From Oreohelix idahoensis (lineage: Eukaryota > Mollusca > Gastropoda > Stylommatophora > Oreohelicidae), in NCBI GenBank assembly GCA_024509875.1, contig JAMPIV010012279.1, positions 1-64,000 on the forward strand: a stretch of DNA of 64,000 bases, read 5' to 3'. Position 1 is the stretch's first letter; each line of letters begins with the position of its first letter. Shown one piece after another: positions 12,861 through 25,280 of this stretch. Below the pieces are notes generated by a model that saw only the letters and a program-made list of their open reading frames with translations, was not told where the DNA came from and did not search any database. The translations under genes were made by a program, and so were the position numbers.

Positions 12861-14529
12861 AGGCAGGTGCTATTTTTCTAGTGTTTTTCTAGGATGATAA
12901 GGTAAAGAGAGACAGTTACTGTATCTTTTCACATGCCTAGATCTGCAGCCATGTTATGGTCTGCACATGTATATGATTGACTATTTTCGAGACGACATTT
13001 TGCCAGCAGCACCATTATTCGTATGATATACATTGCATTATTATGCATATAATCTACACAGCATTATTGATATGATGGACAGCGCCCTTTACTTATGCTT
13101 TATTATGCAGCTTCGGAGTGAGCGAAGCTCATCGAAGTTAGGAGCCATTTTTGGATCTCGCCTTTGCCTAAGCGGATCATCGTTCGAAGAACAGGGATAC
13201 CTTACTATCTGATGATGATACAGAGATGTCTACTATGGTAAGCCACTACTGGTGGTTTTTGAGATTGTCGTCATAAAAGCCTACTAATTTACGGCTTGTA
13301 ATTCCTCGTCAGAAGAGGTTCTGTCAGGGAGCCATTGATGATAAATATTTGAGAACATTAACTGACGTGATCAGTCAGTTAGGCTGGAAAGTAAATACAA
13401 CTAGAACCCAGAGGGACTAGCTACTAACGTTCTATTATATTCACATTCTTTACGAATGTATCTTTGATGTCGTAAACCATTGTCAAGCATGTGATGTTGT
13501 TGCCAACCTGTTCCAGTGGCTGTATATGTGTTGTCAGAGTGTGCGTCCCATTAAACTGTATGAAACTGTTAACAGTAGTTCCAGCCGTCATTGACTTCTA
13601 GATACGAGTGTATGAGTGCATTGTTTCCTATCAACTCCACAGAACAGTACACCCATTCGCGTAACTCACACATGTACTCTCACTCGATATAAACACTGTC
13701 CCTTGCCAGGGCCTCAATACTTTGTGGACAAGGTGACCTGAATATCTAACACTGTGTCGGTTCGAGTTGACCATCAACCTTCATCAAGATGACTAGTACA
13801 CACAAACTACATGCACCACAGTCACCCTTGTCAATGTAATGTGCCAGTGTGACGCTTTTGCATTTACAGTTTACATTCTACATTTATCAGTGTGGTGTAC
13901 ACAGCATTCTTCAATGATAAGCGAATATACGCTTATCAGTAGTGTGTTCAGATGATTATGAAAATAACATGTAAGGGGAATACCTTATGTTGTCGTGAGG
14001 TAATGTTGAGCATGAGTGTGGGGATACCCCTATTAAAATCAGATGCTTACTTGTGGTTGGTTGGGCATTGGAATGCTTAACTAAACTACTTCTGGTTGGA
14101 TCTTTCCCCGGCAGAGAGACAAATGCAAGGGAGCAAGAATTTCGCTTATAAGCTAGAGCATTGTAAGACTGCTTCACTGCCTTCCACTTTTGTCAAGGAA
14201 AAATCATAGACAGACAGGACGACATAATAATTAGATCCCCAGTATAGGACAGGCCAGAGGAATGAAAATGAATTCTAAAATTAGAAAGGAGTTACTCCAG
14301 AGTCCTCACTTTGCACCCCAATTTCTAGGGTCCTACTTCAAGTGCACCCAGTTAAACACCTAACCCACATGAAGGTCTACGGATTCTTGAACAGCTGCCA
14401 GACATATTACGGCCGTTTTCTGTACAAAAAAGTCTCAGATTAACCCGATATCTGGGTAATTTGTAATATTGTGCATTTTATCATTTGATATTTTGCATTT
14501 GATATATATAAATGGCTTGTGGGCGTACA
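12861..14529. other. Spacer, possibly the rest of the LTR
   Basis: No gene or repeat recognised. A 73-residue minus-strand ORF at 13956-14177 has no recognisable motif. Confidence 0.35.
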
Positions 14530-15060
14530 GTTGCACACGGGGCTGGCCACCTCATCATGTAAAATAATTTTCCTCATGAACTACCACTGCAAGAGCTGGA
14601 GACTGCTTCGTGTGGGTTTCCTCACAAGGAACTAAAAGCAGAGTTAGCCCCAGGCTCCAGAGGGAGTAGGGAGTGGATGATATCATGGTGTATATATTTA
14701 TTATACCAACATTTTAGCAAGTGTTATCAGTATAAATATGTATGCATAGAATGTTTAATTGTCGCCATCCGAAGTCCAAAAGCACTTTCATCCGACTCAC
14801 TGGGTCCAAATTTAATGCTGAGGGGTAGGGGCAAAATTTGAGGAAGATGAAATGGTGGATGGAAGCGGAGGTCGCCTTATGTTCATATCACGAGACCCGA
14901 TAACTAAAAAGAGACATTTGTTTCTTCTTAGTTTGTGGTACAAATTGCCAGTAGTCGATGCTAGACGCCTACATCAGACGCTTGCTTTGACAAAACAAGT
15001 AGTTACCTCGCCTTTGCTGCAAGGGACGTGCTGCTGCCACAGTATTTGACTCCTGAAGAG
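14530..15060 (+). repeat. Dispersed coding-like repeat, copy 1
   Basis: Matches the reverse complement of 29,380-29,880 over about 500 bp with moderate divergence. Shared blocks are GGGTTTCCTCACAAGGAAC, GGATGATATCATGGTGTATA and a translated segment (RLMFISRDP here against RLMLISGDP there, then WYKL-x-x-VDAR). It ends CTGCTGCCACAGTATTTGAC where copy 2 has a matching LPP segment. The 65-residue frame at 14852-15049 is the conserved part. A central non-coding stretch ending TTTCAG in copy 2 looks like an intron. Family not identified: a transposon exon or a duplicated host gene fragment. Confidence 0.6.
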
Positions 15061-15722
15061 AAGAAACAATTCTAAACATTTCTAAGACAAGCAGTGACTG
15101 AACCCGAAATCAACGACAAAACATTGTCAACACCTGGTCAGATAAGTACACAAGTAATGGCAGTTTGGCACACTAAATAGACTCTGTAAAATTTCCACCC
15201 GAATCATCCCGTGATGCTAAAAGTTAATTGTTTGTTTTTCTTATCAAAATAACTTTGTTTTTTATTTACCTTGTTAAAGCTATAACTGATTATTAAACAT
15301 GTTTATATGTTAATATAAATCTATAGAATTAATCATTATTGAGTGTATTTGCACCCGTATGACTCAGTTTTTTATTAAATACATAGAGCTAGTAAATCAA
15401 TAGTTGCTGAATCGCCTTCAGCTAGGGGCTCAGAAATACGAGTCGAAATTTCATAGAAGGGGCGGAGAGTAATAAGTTTATAACGGCTTAGATCATCTCA
15501 GTTATTTGCCATTCAGTAAAATTCATGTGCGGCTCCCTTAAATAGAAGCATCATTCTTCTATTTATATCTTTGCCGAGAGTAATCTTGAACGAAGGTTGA
15601 TACTTTTTAAAACCCTCATCCTTTTACTCTGAGCTTGGCCAATAATGGACCACTATTGCAGAGCATGGGAGATAATTCCGCCACAGTGGCTTACATTTTC
15701 TACAGTTTGGAGTTCATGTCCA

Positions 15723-15724
<2 letters not shown>
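15061..15724. other. Spacer, nothing recognised
   Basis: No ORF above chance and no repeat family recognised. Confidence 0.4.
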
Positions 15725-15809
<85 letters not shown>

Positions 15810-15950
15810 CCCCACCCCCCCCCCCCCCCCCAGCCCCCGCCCCCCCCCCCCACCCCCCCCCCACCCCCACCCCCCCCCCCCCCCCCCCCCCCACGCCCCC
15901 CCCTCCCCCCCCCCCCCCCCCCCACCCCCCCCACCCCCCCCCCCCCCCCC
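15725..15950. repeat. Poly-C tract (poly-G on the minus strand)
   Basis: About 226 bp almost entirely C on the plus strand, with single T, A or G interruptions. The minus strand has many G-runs able to form G-quadruplexes. The long Pro-only and Gly-only frames over it are artefacts. Long-read homopolymer error is possible, so its length is unreliable. Confidence 0.95.
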
Positions 15951-16080
15951 TAGTCGCTTTTTTACACCATGCATTGTAGGTTACAGTGTTACTTTTCTTT
16001 GCTCCCTTTCCGAGCCCCGGAAACACACTCATTATTTAAATGGGTTATTGCGTAGAATAAAAGGATTGAATGTACGACAA

Positions 16081-16275
16081 GGTTACCAATACGTAACTGA
16101 TGACAAGAACCAGACAAGTGCAAGTGGAACAAGAGATGAGAAGTAGACGCTGGAGATGGATAGGACACACTCTAAAGGAAAACTGTTGATAGCATTACAA
16201 GGCATTCCTTGTTCTGGAGTCCCCACGGTTAGAGATGCAGAGGTAGACTAAAACAGACACGGAGAAGAGAATGCG
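16081..16275 (+). pseudogene. Non-LTR retrotransposon C-terminal fragment
   Basis: The frame around 16,140 reads RRWRWIGHTLKE, the conserved C-terminal block seen downstream of RT in many LINE proteins. Further LINE-like residues follow, with stops at three places. The 5' part is absent, as expected for a truncated LINE copy, and an AT microsatellite follows at 16,305. Confidence 0.55.
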
Positions 16276-16299
16276 AGACAGACTGTTGGGGGTTTAAAC

Positions 16300-16304
<5 letters not shown>

Positions 16305-16371
<67 letters not shown>
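16305..16371. repeat. (TA)n microsatellite
   Basis: AT run of about 67 bp after the LINE fragment; it may have grown from the LINE tail. Confidence 0.95.
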
Positions 16372-16375
<4 letters not shown>

Positions 16376-16379
16376 AGTT

Positions 16380-17148
16380 GAGGTTGATGGCTTCGTCTTG
16401 TGTTGAGGATGCTTCGTATTATTATTAAAGTATTATACTCCCAACAATTCGAGTTCTTCTTGTATGCGTTATTTCATTATAATTCTTCAAGTGTCTAGGA
16501 TAATTTCGGATTAATATTTCGTCTGCAAAACTGTTAATAAAGCAATAGAAACTGAATTCAGAACTTCAATCAATTGAACGTAGAAATTCCTCATAACTTT
16601 GGTATGATCAGGTTTATTGACGCAAACGTTCAAGAAGACAATTTACAAATACTTTAATTCATCATAATATTCATTCGTAAGCAATCTCAGCCTGTATCTT
16701 GGTGCTAACATGCACTTAATCCATTATAATAAAATATCTCGTACGCTCTGGTACACAATGTCGGCCACAGTTCAAGTGCTAAACATACACACACACTTTT
16801 CAACGTCTGTTACTCTATAGTTCTGGGTTATCTAGATGTAATCTAGACCCTTACTTCAATGCCGTACTATACGCTTATAATATACATCAGACCATCATTT
16901 GACTATATTCCTAGTCATTCCATCAGTTGGCTATACATGCCAAATTATGAATAAAATGTTACTTTTCACCTGTACCCTTGGTCTCAAGAAATACTCACAC
17001 ATATAACTAAGTGCTCAATTCCACAACTCAGTAACGCAGACTCTCAGAAAACACACTTCCATTAGTGGTTATACCACATGCACCGTAAGTGGACAAAGCC
17101 ACACATCCAGACACCTCTGTATGCTGTACAAGCGTAAAAACAGACTCC
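16380..17148. other. Spacer, nothing recognised
   Basis: No coding frame or repeat recognised. CTCCCAACAATTCGAG near 16,440 resembles an inverted echo of CTGTTGGGGG at 16,284, too weak to call. Confidence 0.35.
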
Positions 17149-17296
17149 TTAGGCCTGGTGTAGACGAGCGTTTTCTTGATGCGCGTATCTCGCACGGTTT
17201 TTTGACCGAATCGCAGGGTAGTGCAGACGAGCGTATTTTTGCCGTGACCTCGCGCCTAAAAATAGATTTCCAGACTGGCACTTCCGCAGTTCAGAT

Positions 17297-17514
<218 letters not shown>

Positions 17515-17589
17515 ATATCTAAAAAATAAATCTTGAGCGTTGTTTTAGGTAAAATACATTTATTTAACGTGTCATAGCAACAAAAACAA

Positions 17590-18210
17590 AACATAAGAAA
17601 GAGAAGACGAAGAAGAAGATAATGGAGAAGAGGAACAAGAAAAAGGGGAAACAGGAAGAAAAAAGAATGAGAAGAAAAAGAAGAAAAAGAGGAAGAAGAA
17701 GAAAGGAAAAAGAAGGTGGAATAAAAGAAGAAGAAGAAAAAGAAGAAGAAGCAGAAGGAGGAGAAGAAAAAGGAAAGAAAAAGAAGAAGAAAGAGTAGGA
17801 GAAAGAGGTGGAAGAAAATGAAAAGAAAAAGAGGATGAAAAGAAGGAAGAGGATAAAGAGAAGAAGGTTAGGGAGAAAAAAGAAAAATGAATAAGAAGGA
17901 GGAGAAATATCAGAGAGAAGAAGAAAATAAAGAAAAAATATAAGAAGAAGGATGAGGAGAAGCAGAAGAAGGAGGAGATGAAAATGAAAAAGAACAAAAA
18001 AGAGGAATAGGAGAATAAGTTGGAATAAGGAGAGAGAGAAGTATAAAAGAAGTAGAAGGACAAATACGAGAAAGAGGATAAGAAGAAGATGAAGGAGAAG
18101 AAGATGATGAAGAAGAAGGAGAAGAAGAAGATGATGCACAAGAAGAAGAAGACCAATGAAGAAGAGGTGAGGAGCAGAAGAAGAAGAAAAAGAAGGAGAA
18201 GACGAATGGA
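17590..18210. repeat. GAA/GGA-rich polypurine tract
   Basis: About 620 bp that is nearly all purine on the plus strand (GAAGAA, GGAGAA, AAAGAAG). It could form triplex (H-DNA). The long Phe/Leu/Ser-rich minus-strand ORFs across it are artefacts of a pyrimidine strand without stops. Confidence 0.95.
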
Positions 18211-18596
18211 ACCAAACGGAACCCCATCACACAATTAAATGTTAAAAACTCGAGCACCACTAATGTTACTGCGTAATCACGATCCGCCTAAAGTAAGTAA
18301 CGGGATTCGAAATAACTCATTTTCACGCAAATATTCTTGATAAATCCAAATTCAGAATAGAAATGTCACGACAGTGTACAACGCAAGTTCGTCTGCTAAC
18401 ATACCTGGTCACGTGATAAAGTTCAAGGTTAGCCCAAAACGCCGGCGATACGCGAAGAAAATGGAACCAGTTGCGTTTTTTTCTACGCAGCGGGAAAAAC
18501 CTCGCTCGTCTGTCTGCTTTCTCTAAATCCCTACTGTTTCATTTTCCACGCGCGAGATACGCGCAGCAAGAAAACGCTCGTCTGCACCCAGCCTTA

Positions 18597-19512
18597 GAAA
18601 CCACTTATGCATCATCACATTCGTGCGACATATCGTGGATTACGTATACTGTTGAGGGTGCCGCATGGTGCAACCATCTCAACTAAAATTGAAACAGCCA
18701 AGATGATTACGTACCATGAAGCAGTCCTCAACAGTTACCTCTGCTTTTGGTTCTCTGTGAGAATTAGTATGAAGCTATTACCAGCGCTTACTGTGGTGGT
18801 TTATAAAAATATTCTTTTTAAATGCTGAGGTTGCCATCCTCGTATGGACTTTTACAACCACTAGCAAGTACAAATATGTCTAATTCAAAGTATAAAATAT
18901 ATGTTACAACTTCCCCAAACTAGTTGGGAACTAGACTTCTTGCTCAGTAGAATAGTCTTGGCAACTTGATAAAGATGCTTCGAACACGCGTCAGGGGTAT
19001 TATTTCTAGTTATAGTCCCTCTGTGACTTTTGTGAGTAGGTTCTGTAGTAGTCCGGTTTCCGCATTAAAGGGTAAGTTTTCCTTGATGTGGTGTTCAGAA
19101 GGAGTTCCGATAGTAGGAAAGAAAGAAGGTGCGTAAAAGGACACAACCAAAATGTCGTCACAGTCCATGATTCGTTTCCTTATGACAGTAAAGGCCCTGT
19201 ATAAGACGGAAGAACTCTTGTGTTTATTTCCACTGATAAGGTATATATAAAAAATAACTTTAAAAAAATATATATATAATTTTGCATGCACCATGAGATG
19301 ATTATAGGAGAAACAGTCATGCAAACAACAGAACACGGTAAAGAGAGAACGTAGAAACATGGAAGGAGATACCCCATACACACTACAGACACCACAACAA
19401 ACGGCAGAGAAACGGCAGCCAGGAAGAACCAACACAAGAAAAACAACCAATGTAAAATGCTATTTAGAACAAAGAACAGTATATACCCAAATTATAACCC
19501 ACATATGTTGAA
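18597..19512. other. Spacer, nothing recognised
   Basis: A 146-residue minus-strand ORF (19010-19450) is hydrophobic and without recognised motifs; judged to be chance. Confidence 0.35.
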
Positions 19513-19534
19513 CAGGGTACTCCAAGAATAAGAG
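19513..19534 (+). repeat. Fossil mariner terminal repeat beside the intact one
   Basis: CAGGGTACTCCAAGAATAAG matches the mariner TIR start (CAGGGTGTTCCACGAATAAG) at 17 of 20 positions and lies 27 bp outside the real left end, in the same orientation. Confidence 0.5.
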
Positions 19535-19539
19535 ACATA

Positions 19540-20985
19540 CAGGGTGTTCCACGAATAAGCGGCCGCATTCAAAAAGTGAAAGTAGCCAGATTTTTTAGCA
19601 TTTTCATATGTTAACAAATGTGTCGGTTATAAAAGGTTCTAAGTAGTACTAGATTGACCTAAATCATTTTCCGTGATTGGACCGTGCGTATCTGAAAACC
19701 ATCGTGTGTGTTTAAATAAACTGTCTATCACAATGCCGTTTTCACTGCAAGAAAGGGTAGCTATTGTTGAGAATTATATTCGTACGGGATCATTCAAGAC
19801 AACATCTGAAATTTTTGCATCAACGTTTTCTGGTTCTAAAATTCCTGCAAAGAGTAGAATACAGAAGTTGATCTCAAAATGGCGTACAACAGAGTCGGTC
19901 GTTAATGCCAAAAAATGTAGAGTGCCAACTGTTAGGACTCCAGAGGCCATTGCTGTTATTGAAGAGAAGATTTTAACTAGTCCTACAAAATCTGTGAGAA
20001 AATTACCTCAACAAAGTGGAATCAAACGCACTTCTTGTTTTAGAATTCTCCATTCACTCAATTTAAAACCATATCGCGTAACGTGTGTACAAGAACTTAG
20101 AGAACCTGACAAGGAGAAACGTGTGAATTATTGTCACTGGCTTCTCAACAAGATCGTAGATGGCGAGTTGGATCCATTTCAGTACTTCATGAGTGATGAA
20201 GCGTGGTTTCATTTGTCTGGTCATATTAATTCCCATAACACTAGGCATTGGTGCACAGAAAACCCCCTATATGAGAAACCATTACACGATCCAAAAATCG
20301 GGGTATGGTGCGCTGCGTCTGGGAATGGGATTGTCGGTCCCATATTTTTCGACACGAATGTGAACACAGAAGTGTATTTACGAATATTTGATGAGTTCTA
20401 CGCACAATTAAGAAGTTATCAGCGGGAATATTCCTTCTTCCAACAGGATGGAGCAACTTGTCACACATCTCATGTATCACTGGCCCATATTCATAATGTT
20501 TTCACCGAGGAAAAGACTGTCAGCAAAGGATTATGGCCTCCTCGATCCCCTGATTTATCTACATGCGATTTTTTCTATGGGGGATTTGAAAGGAGTTGTT
20601 TATAAAACAAACCCCCATACATTAGAAGAACTGAAGGACAATATACAGACTGCTCTCCAAACAATTGATGTGGCCGTGTTGCAAAATGTGTACCTCAACA
20701 TGATTACTCGGGCACAAACATGTATAGACGTGCACGGCGACCACTTCCAGCATCTATTGTGAGACCTACAAGTAGACTGCCAGTACTTTTCCCCTCCATA
20801 AACCCTTTTCAGGATCGCCATATCCATCACAAGTTGAACAAGAGTTTCAACATACCATCGTCTTGTATACTGTGTGTGACGTCAAATTTCTTCAATACTA
20901 GGACTACTTGGCAATTCACACTACTTCCGACACAATACGTCATCATTCCATGACTTCACGGGCCGCTTATTCGTGGAACACCCTG
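19540..20985 (+). mobile_element. mariner-like transposon, structurally complete (1446 bp)
   Basis: Inverted termini match over 25 bp (CAGGGTGTTCCACGAATAAG and five more). TA lies immediately outside both ends (19538-19539 and 20986-20987), the Tc1/mariner target duplication. One transposase gene fills the inside. Both ends are intact, so the copy could be cut and moved by transposase supplied in trans. Confidence 0.95.
19733..20762 (+). pseudogene. mariner transposase, DD34D, one frameshift
   Basis: I choose Met 19733 (MPFSLQERVAIVE) rather than the upstream in-frame Met at 19673; the earlier residues look like leader. Residues 1-60 are a helix-turn-helix of the type named DUF4817 in insect elements. 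A second DNA-binding part leads to the catalytic core. The first Asp is in SDEAWFHLSGH (20195), the second in QQDGATCHTSH (20447) and the third in WPPRSPDLSTCDFF (20552). There are 34 residues between the second and third Asp, so DD34D, the mariner signature. A one-base loss at the T-run 20569-20574 moves the C-terminal about 60 residues (LKGVVYKTNPHTLEELKDNI, stop 20762) to the next frame. No other break is seen, so it decayed recently. Confidence 0.92.
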
Positions 20986-21022
20986 TAGTACAGTGTACAA
21001 TGCAAAATAATTCAGACATGAC

Positions 21023-21193
<171 letters not shown>

Positions 21194-21199
21194 ATCATT

Positions 21200-21749
21200 T
21201 TTTTATAATCCTTGCGATGATCTCAGTCGATACCCATTTGACAGGGAAAAGTAGTGATGGAGAATGACAAGAGCAAAGTGGCTATACAGAAGAATGGGGT
21301 GCATCTGGTGGGGGGAAAAAACAAAAACAAAGAAGTCAGAGAAAAATTATGAATAAATAGATCAAAATTAAACAGATTAAATAGTTTCGACACACACATA
21401 AACAAAATATTTTATTGTTGAAAACCATAATATAATGGAAACTCTGAAGACAAACGGGCAAGAGGATGACAGAGATTTATAGGACAAAAATATTAAGAGT
21501 TGTACAGGAAATATCTCATCACATATAGACATATTTCCATTGCGCGTGTGCGTAGCATCCTGATTGCTGTGGTGCGCCTCTTGGCTGGTTGCCTCCGTCT
21601 TCAGCACCTTGACTTGCTAGGGCAGACTGTGGTCTTGCTCGAGTGTAGGAGGGCCTGGCCAGTATTGGTTTTTCGGCCGCTGATGGCTGTACTTGAGCCC
21701 CATCTCCACGTGGAAACATCTCGAAAGCAGGCAGAGACCAGTCCATGCC
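21200..21749. other. Spacer before the LINE
   Basis: No clear gene. A GC-richer stretch at 21,540-21,740 has open frames on both strands but no motif, and the LINE frame becomes recognisable only after it. Confidence 0.35.
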
Positions 21750-24020
21750 AAGAACACCACCACAATAACTACCAGCAAGCTAAGGCCAAATTCCAAAGGG
21801 CCAAGTTGCAGGCCAGGCAGAGAAGCTGGAAGGAGAAAACAGAGTCCTTGAACTTCGAAAGAGATACAATGACACTGTGGAAGCTGGTAAAACAACTTAA
21901 TGATGAGGGTACAGGGAGAAACTCAAAGATTGCACTGTACAAAGATGGAAACATCCTCATGGGAAAACAAGCAGCTGATCACTTTGCAGACTCCTTTGCT
22001 AAAGACAACAACATCGAAGTAAGCCCAGAGAAGCGACAGGAGACTCGTGAGAAACAACAATACGCAGGACGAGATGGAACCATACCTGAAGTAATGGAGG
22101 CACCAATCACATTCAGAGAACTGGAGCTTGCAATATCCAAATTGAAAATGAGAAAGTCGCCAGGAGTTGATGGAGTGTCCAATGAAATGATTAAGAACTT
22201 GGGTACCGCAGCAAAAACAAAGCTGCTGCAGATCTTCAATATCTGTTGGAACTCAGGCAGAGTTCCACAGACCTGGAGGGAAGCAATCATGATACCACTC
22301 CTAAAACCAGGAAAAGACAGTTCCACGGCCTCCAGCTACAGACCAATCAGCCTTACAAGATGTCTCTGCAAAACAATGGAACCTATCATCAACCTCAGGC
22401 TACAGTGGTACCTTGAAAGTGAAAACCTTCTTGTACCACAGCAGGCGGGCTTTAGGCAGTGTTACTCTACCGAAGATCAGGCAACTTACCTTTCCCATGA
22501 GATTGAGGATTCGTTCCAAGATAAGAAACTGGTACTAGCAGCATGGATAGATCTAAGGAAATCATTTGACAAGGTTGGGAAAGAAGGGCTTCTGAAGAAA
22601 CTGAGAAACTGTAGAATGAATGGTAGGATGTATAAATGGGTGAAAGCATATTTGCATAACAGAAGAGCCCGAGTACAACTAGATGGCCTCAAGAGTAAGA
22701 AAATTCTACTGCGTCATGGCGTCCCTCAGGGAAGGGTTATGTCCCCCACACTTTTCCTAGTCTACATCAACGACCTGCTTGCTGAACTACCACACGGAAT
22801 GAAAGTGGCAATGTACGCTGATGACCTGGTAATATGGTGCACAGATGAACATGCAACAGTGGCCACCAAACTTCTACAAAGAGCTATAGATGCCTTAACC
22901 TCGTGGGCAAATACTGTAGATGGTGTGTCAGCATCAACACAGACAAGTGCAGCACTACGCTCTTCACCCTCTCTCCAAAACAAAAAGCTGGTGTCATCAA
23001 GATAAATGAAGAGTTCCCGAGAGAAGATAAACAACCTACCTATCTCGGAGTTACATTCGATGACAGGCTGACATGGAAGCAGCACATCAACAAGGCAGCA
23101 ACAAAGGCCAGGAGGAAGTTAGCCATCCTGAGAAAACTAAGTGGAACCATATGGGGACCCAGCGGGAAAATATTTAGTAAAGTTTACCAGCAGGGCATAC
23201 GACCACACCTGGAATATGGGTCAGCTGCGTGGTGTCCAGCATCAAACACCACATTACAAGAGGTAGATAAGGTGCAAAACCAGGCGCTTAGGGTCATCAC
23301 GGGGGCAGTGAAATCAACGCCTATAGTGGAGATGGAGAAAATGGGGAGGATACAAGCACTGCGAGAACGCAGAGACACGAAAGTGCTAACACAGACAGAA
23401 ATGTTCCTCTGTATGCCAAGCCATCCAATGATTCCAAAACCTAGCAATGGGGCGATTGAAAAGAAGCAGCTTCATCCACCAGGCCAGACGATTTCGTAGA
23501 CAAACCTCAGACCTGCCTGAAGTTGACAGCCCCCTAAAGTCTGTGCCAGAACAAACCCCTTGGAGAGAAGAGCCTGGACTACCAGTACACATCCAGACAA
23601 AAGTGAAAGGAATATTCGACAGGGATGAACAGAACAGCATGCAACGTAGGACAGTCACTCTTAGTTTCCTGGATGATGAATACCCACAGGACCTCTGGGT
23701 TCGAGTATACACGGATGGGTCAGCACAGAATGCAGTAAAGAATGGAGGAGCAGGAGTGTACATAGAATACCCAAACAACACTAGGGATATGGCCAGGTAC
23801 CAACTGGGAAATTCTGTCACAACTATGATGCAGAAATTCAGGCAATCAAGGTGGCAACTGAGAAACTGTTTAACACCAATCTCGGTCCATAGCCTGTGGT
23901 ATTCCTGACAGATGCAAGATCAGCACTCCAAGCACTTTAGTCCAGAAAATTGCCAGGTATACAAGCCCTACTTTCTGAACTGTGCAACCAGCGCAAGGTC
24001 GCCATGCAATGGATACCGTC
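21750..24020 (+). pseudogene. I-clade-like LINE: reverse transcriptase and start of RNase H (first part)
   Basis: The N-terminal endonuclease is missing, so the copy is 5'-truncated. RT blocks in order: MRKSPGVDGVSNEMIKNLG, WREAIMIPLLKPGKD, SYRPISLTRCLCKTME, QQAGFRQCYSTEDQ, AWIDLRKSFDKV, HGVPQGRVMSPTLFLVYIND and the catalytic YADD (22813-22824). The thumb follows in another frame (QPTYLGVTFDDRLTWKQHI, ending RPHLEYGSAAW), then RNase H in a third frame (VRVYTDGSAQNAVKNGGAG, LTDARSALQAL). At least three frameshifts plus a stop near 23,940 kill it. RNase H after RT points to the I group (I/Nimb-like) rather than jockey or CR1. The frame stops at ...WIPS (24020) and resumes at 27641. Confidence 0.85.
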
Positions 24021-24144
24021 TGTTAAGAACCAGATTTATATTTCTCGTTTAATGTCTAGGAATATTATCACTTTCTCGTTCTGGTTAAATATTGGCTCAA
24101 TGAATAAATATTACTTTGGAATTACTATTCGTGTTTGTGTTTCT

Positions 24145-24526
24145 AGGCCTCAGGGGTGAGGTATCTGGGGAGGGTGGTTGGGGTAACGGAGGGAGACGTG
24201 GTGCGCGGCCGGACGATACGTCAGGGCCTTAAATCCCACCCCCTGCAGACCCGGGTAGAACAGTCCCAACTAAGATGGTTTGGTCATGTCTGCAGAATGG
24301 GAGAAGATTGGCTACCACGACAAGCATGGGAAACAAAGAGCCAAGGATCCAGACCCCCAGGACGACCCAGAGTCCGCTGGGAGGACAACATTAGACAATC
24401 TTTGAAGGACCGAGGACTAGAATGGAACCAGGCCAGGAGGAAGATAGCCGATAGGATAGTCTGGCGCTCTCTCTTCCAAACCTCTACACCTCACAGTAGA
24501 AGGGGAACGACTAAGTAAGTAAGTAA
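24145..24526 (+). mobile_element. 5'-truncated LINE copy (same family as 60,029-63,206)
   Basis: A 120-residue open frame matches the C-terminus of the LINE at 60,029: EQSQLRWFGHVCRMGED, GRPRVRWEDNI, RIVWRSLFQTSTPH. It stops in the AAGTAAGTAAGTAAG tail. A 12-bp target duplication, GTTTGTGTTTCT, flanks it (24133-24144 and 24527-24538). The uninterrupted frame and exact duplication mark a recent insertion. Confidence 0.92.
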
Positions 24527-24884
24527 GTTTGTGTTTCTTTCCAACTTTCCAGTTTAAATCTCGCTTAGCCATTCCAATATAATCGTTGGTATTTGAATAT
24601 GTATTCGTGTATACGACTGTGTAGACCTTTCAACTTGACATAATTAATACAACTGATGAATCTGTTTTCTTGTATAAATTCTTCAACGATCTTGTTTCAA
24701 ACGGCTTTCTTTTATTACACACATAAATCTGTTATGAATTACAACATGCTCCATTGAATTTACTTTTGGGTACTTAGTAGTACGAATCGATTTCTTATAT
24801 TTCATATATCCTTTCTACATTCTATTACTATTTCGACAACCTTGCGATACTTGTAAATACATTGTTCCTGTATATTTCTTCTCC

Positions 24885-24886
<2 letters not shown>

Positions 24887-24915
<29 letters not shown>

Positions 24916-25279
24916 TGTATGTATGTATGTATGTATGTATGTATGTATGTATGTATGTATGTATGTATGTATGTATGTATGTATGTATGTATGTATGTAT
25001 GTATGTATGCATGCATGCATGCATGCATGCATGCATGCATGCATGCATGCATGCATGCATGCATACATGGATGGATGGATGGATGGATGGATGGATGGAT
25101 GGATGGATGGATGGATGTATGTATGTATGTATGTATGTATGTATGTATGTATGTATGTATGTATGTATGTATGTATGTATGTATGTATGTATGGATGGAT
25201 GGATGGATGGATGGATGGATGGATGTATGTATGTATGTATGTATGTATGTATGTATGTATGTATGTATGTATGTATGTA
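24887..25279. repeat. Compound tetranucleotide array
   Basis: Ordered blocks: (GTAT)n, (GCAT)n, (GGAT)n, (GTAT)n, (GGAT)n, (GTAT)n. Each block changes one base of the previous unit. Long ORFs on both strands are artefacts of a 12-bp coding period. Confidence 0.98.
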
Positions 25280-25280
25280 T

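Noticed and set aside
15635..16032. Long proline-only and glycine-only ORFs on both strands
   Set aside because: They are translations of a C homopolymer-like tract, not genes.
17564..18260. 190-220 residue Leu/Phe/Ser-rich minus-strand ORFs
   Set aside because: A pyrimidine-only strand cannot encode stop codons; the frames reflect the GAA tract.
19010..19450. 146-residue ORF as a gene
   Set aside because: Hydrophobic, no motif, in AT-rich spacer; length is within chance for this window.
24887..25280. CRISPR-like or other spaced repeat array
   Set aside because: No spacers; only simple tandem repeats. Nothing like CRISPR occurs in the window.
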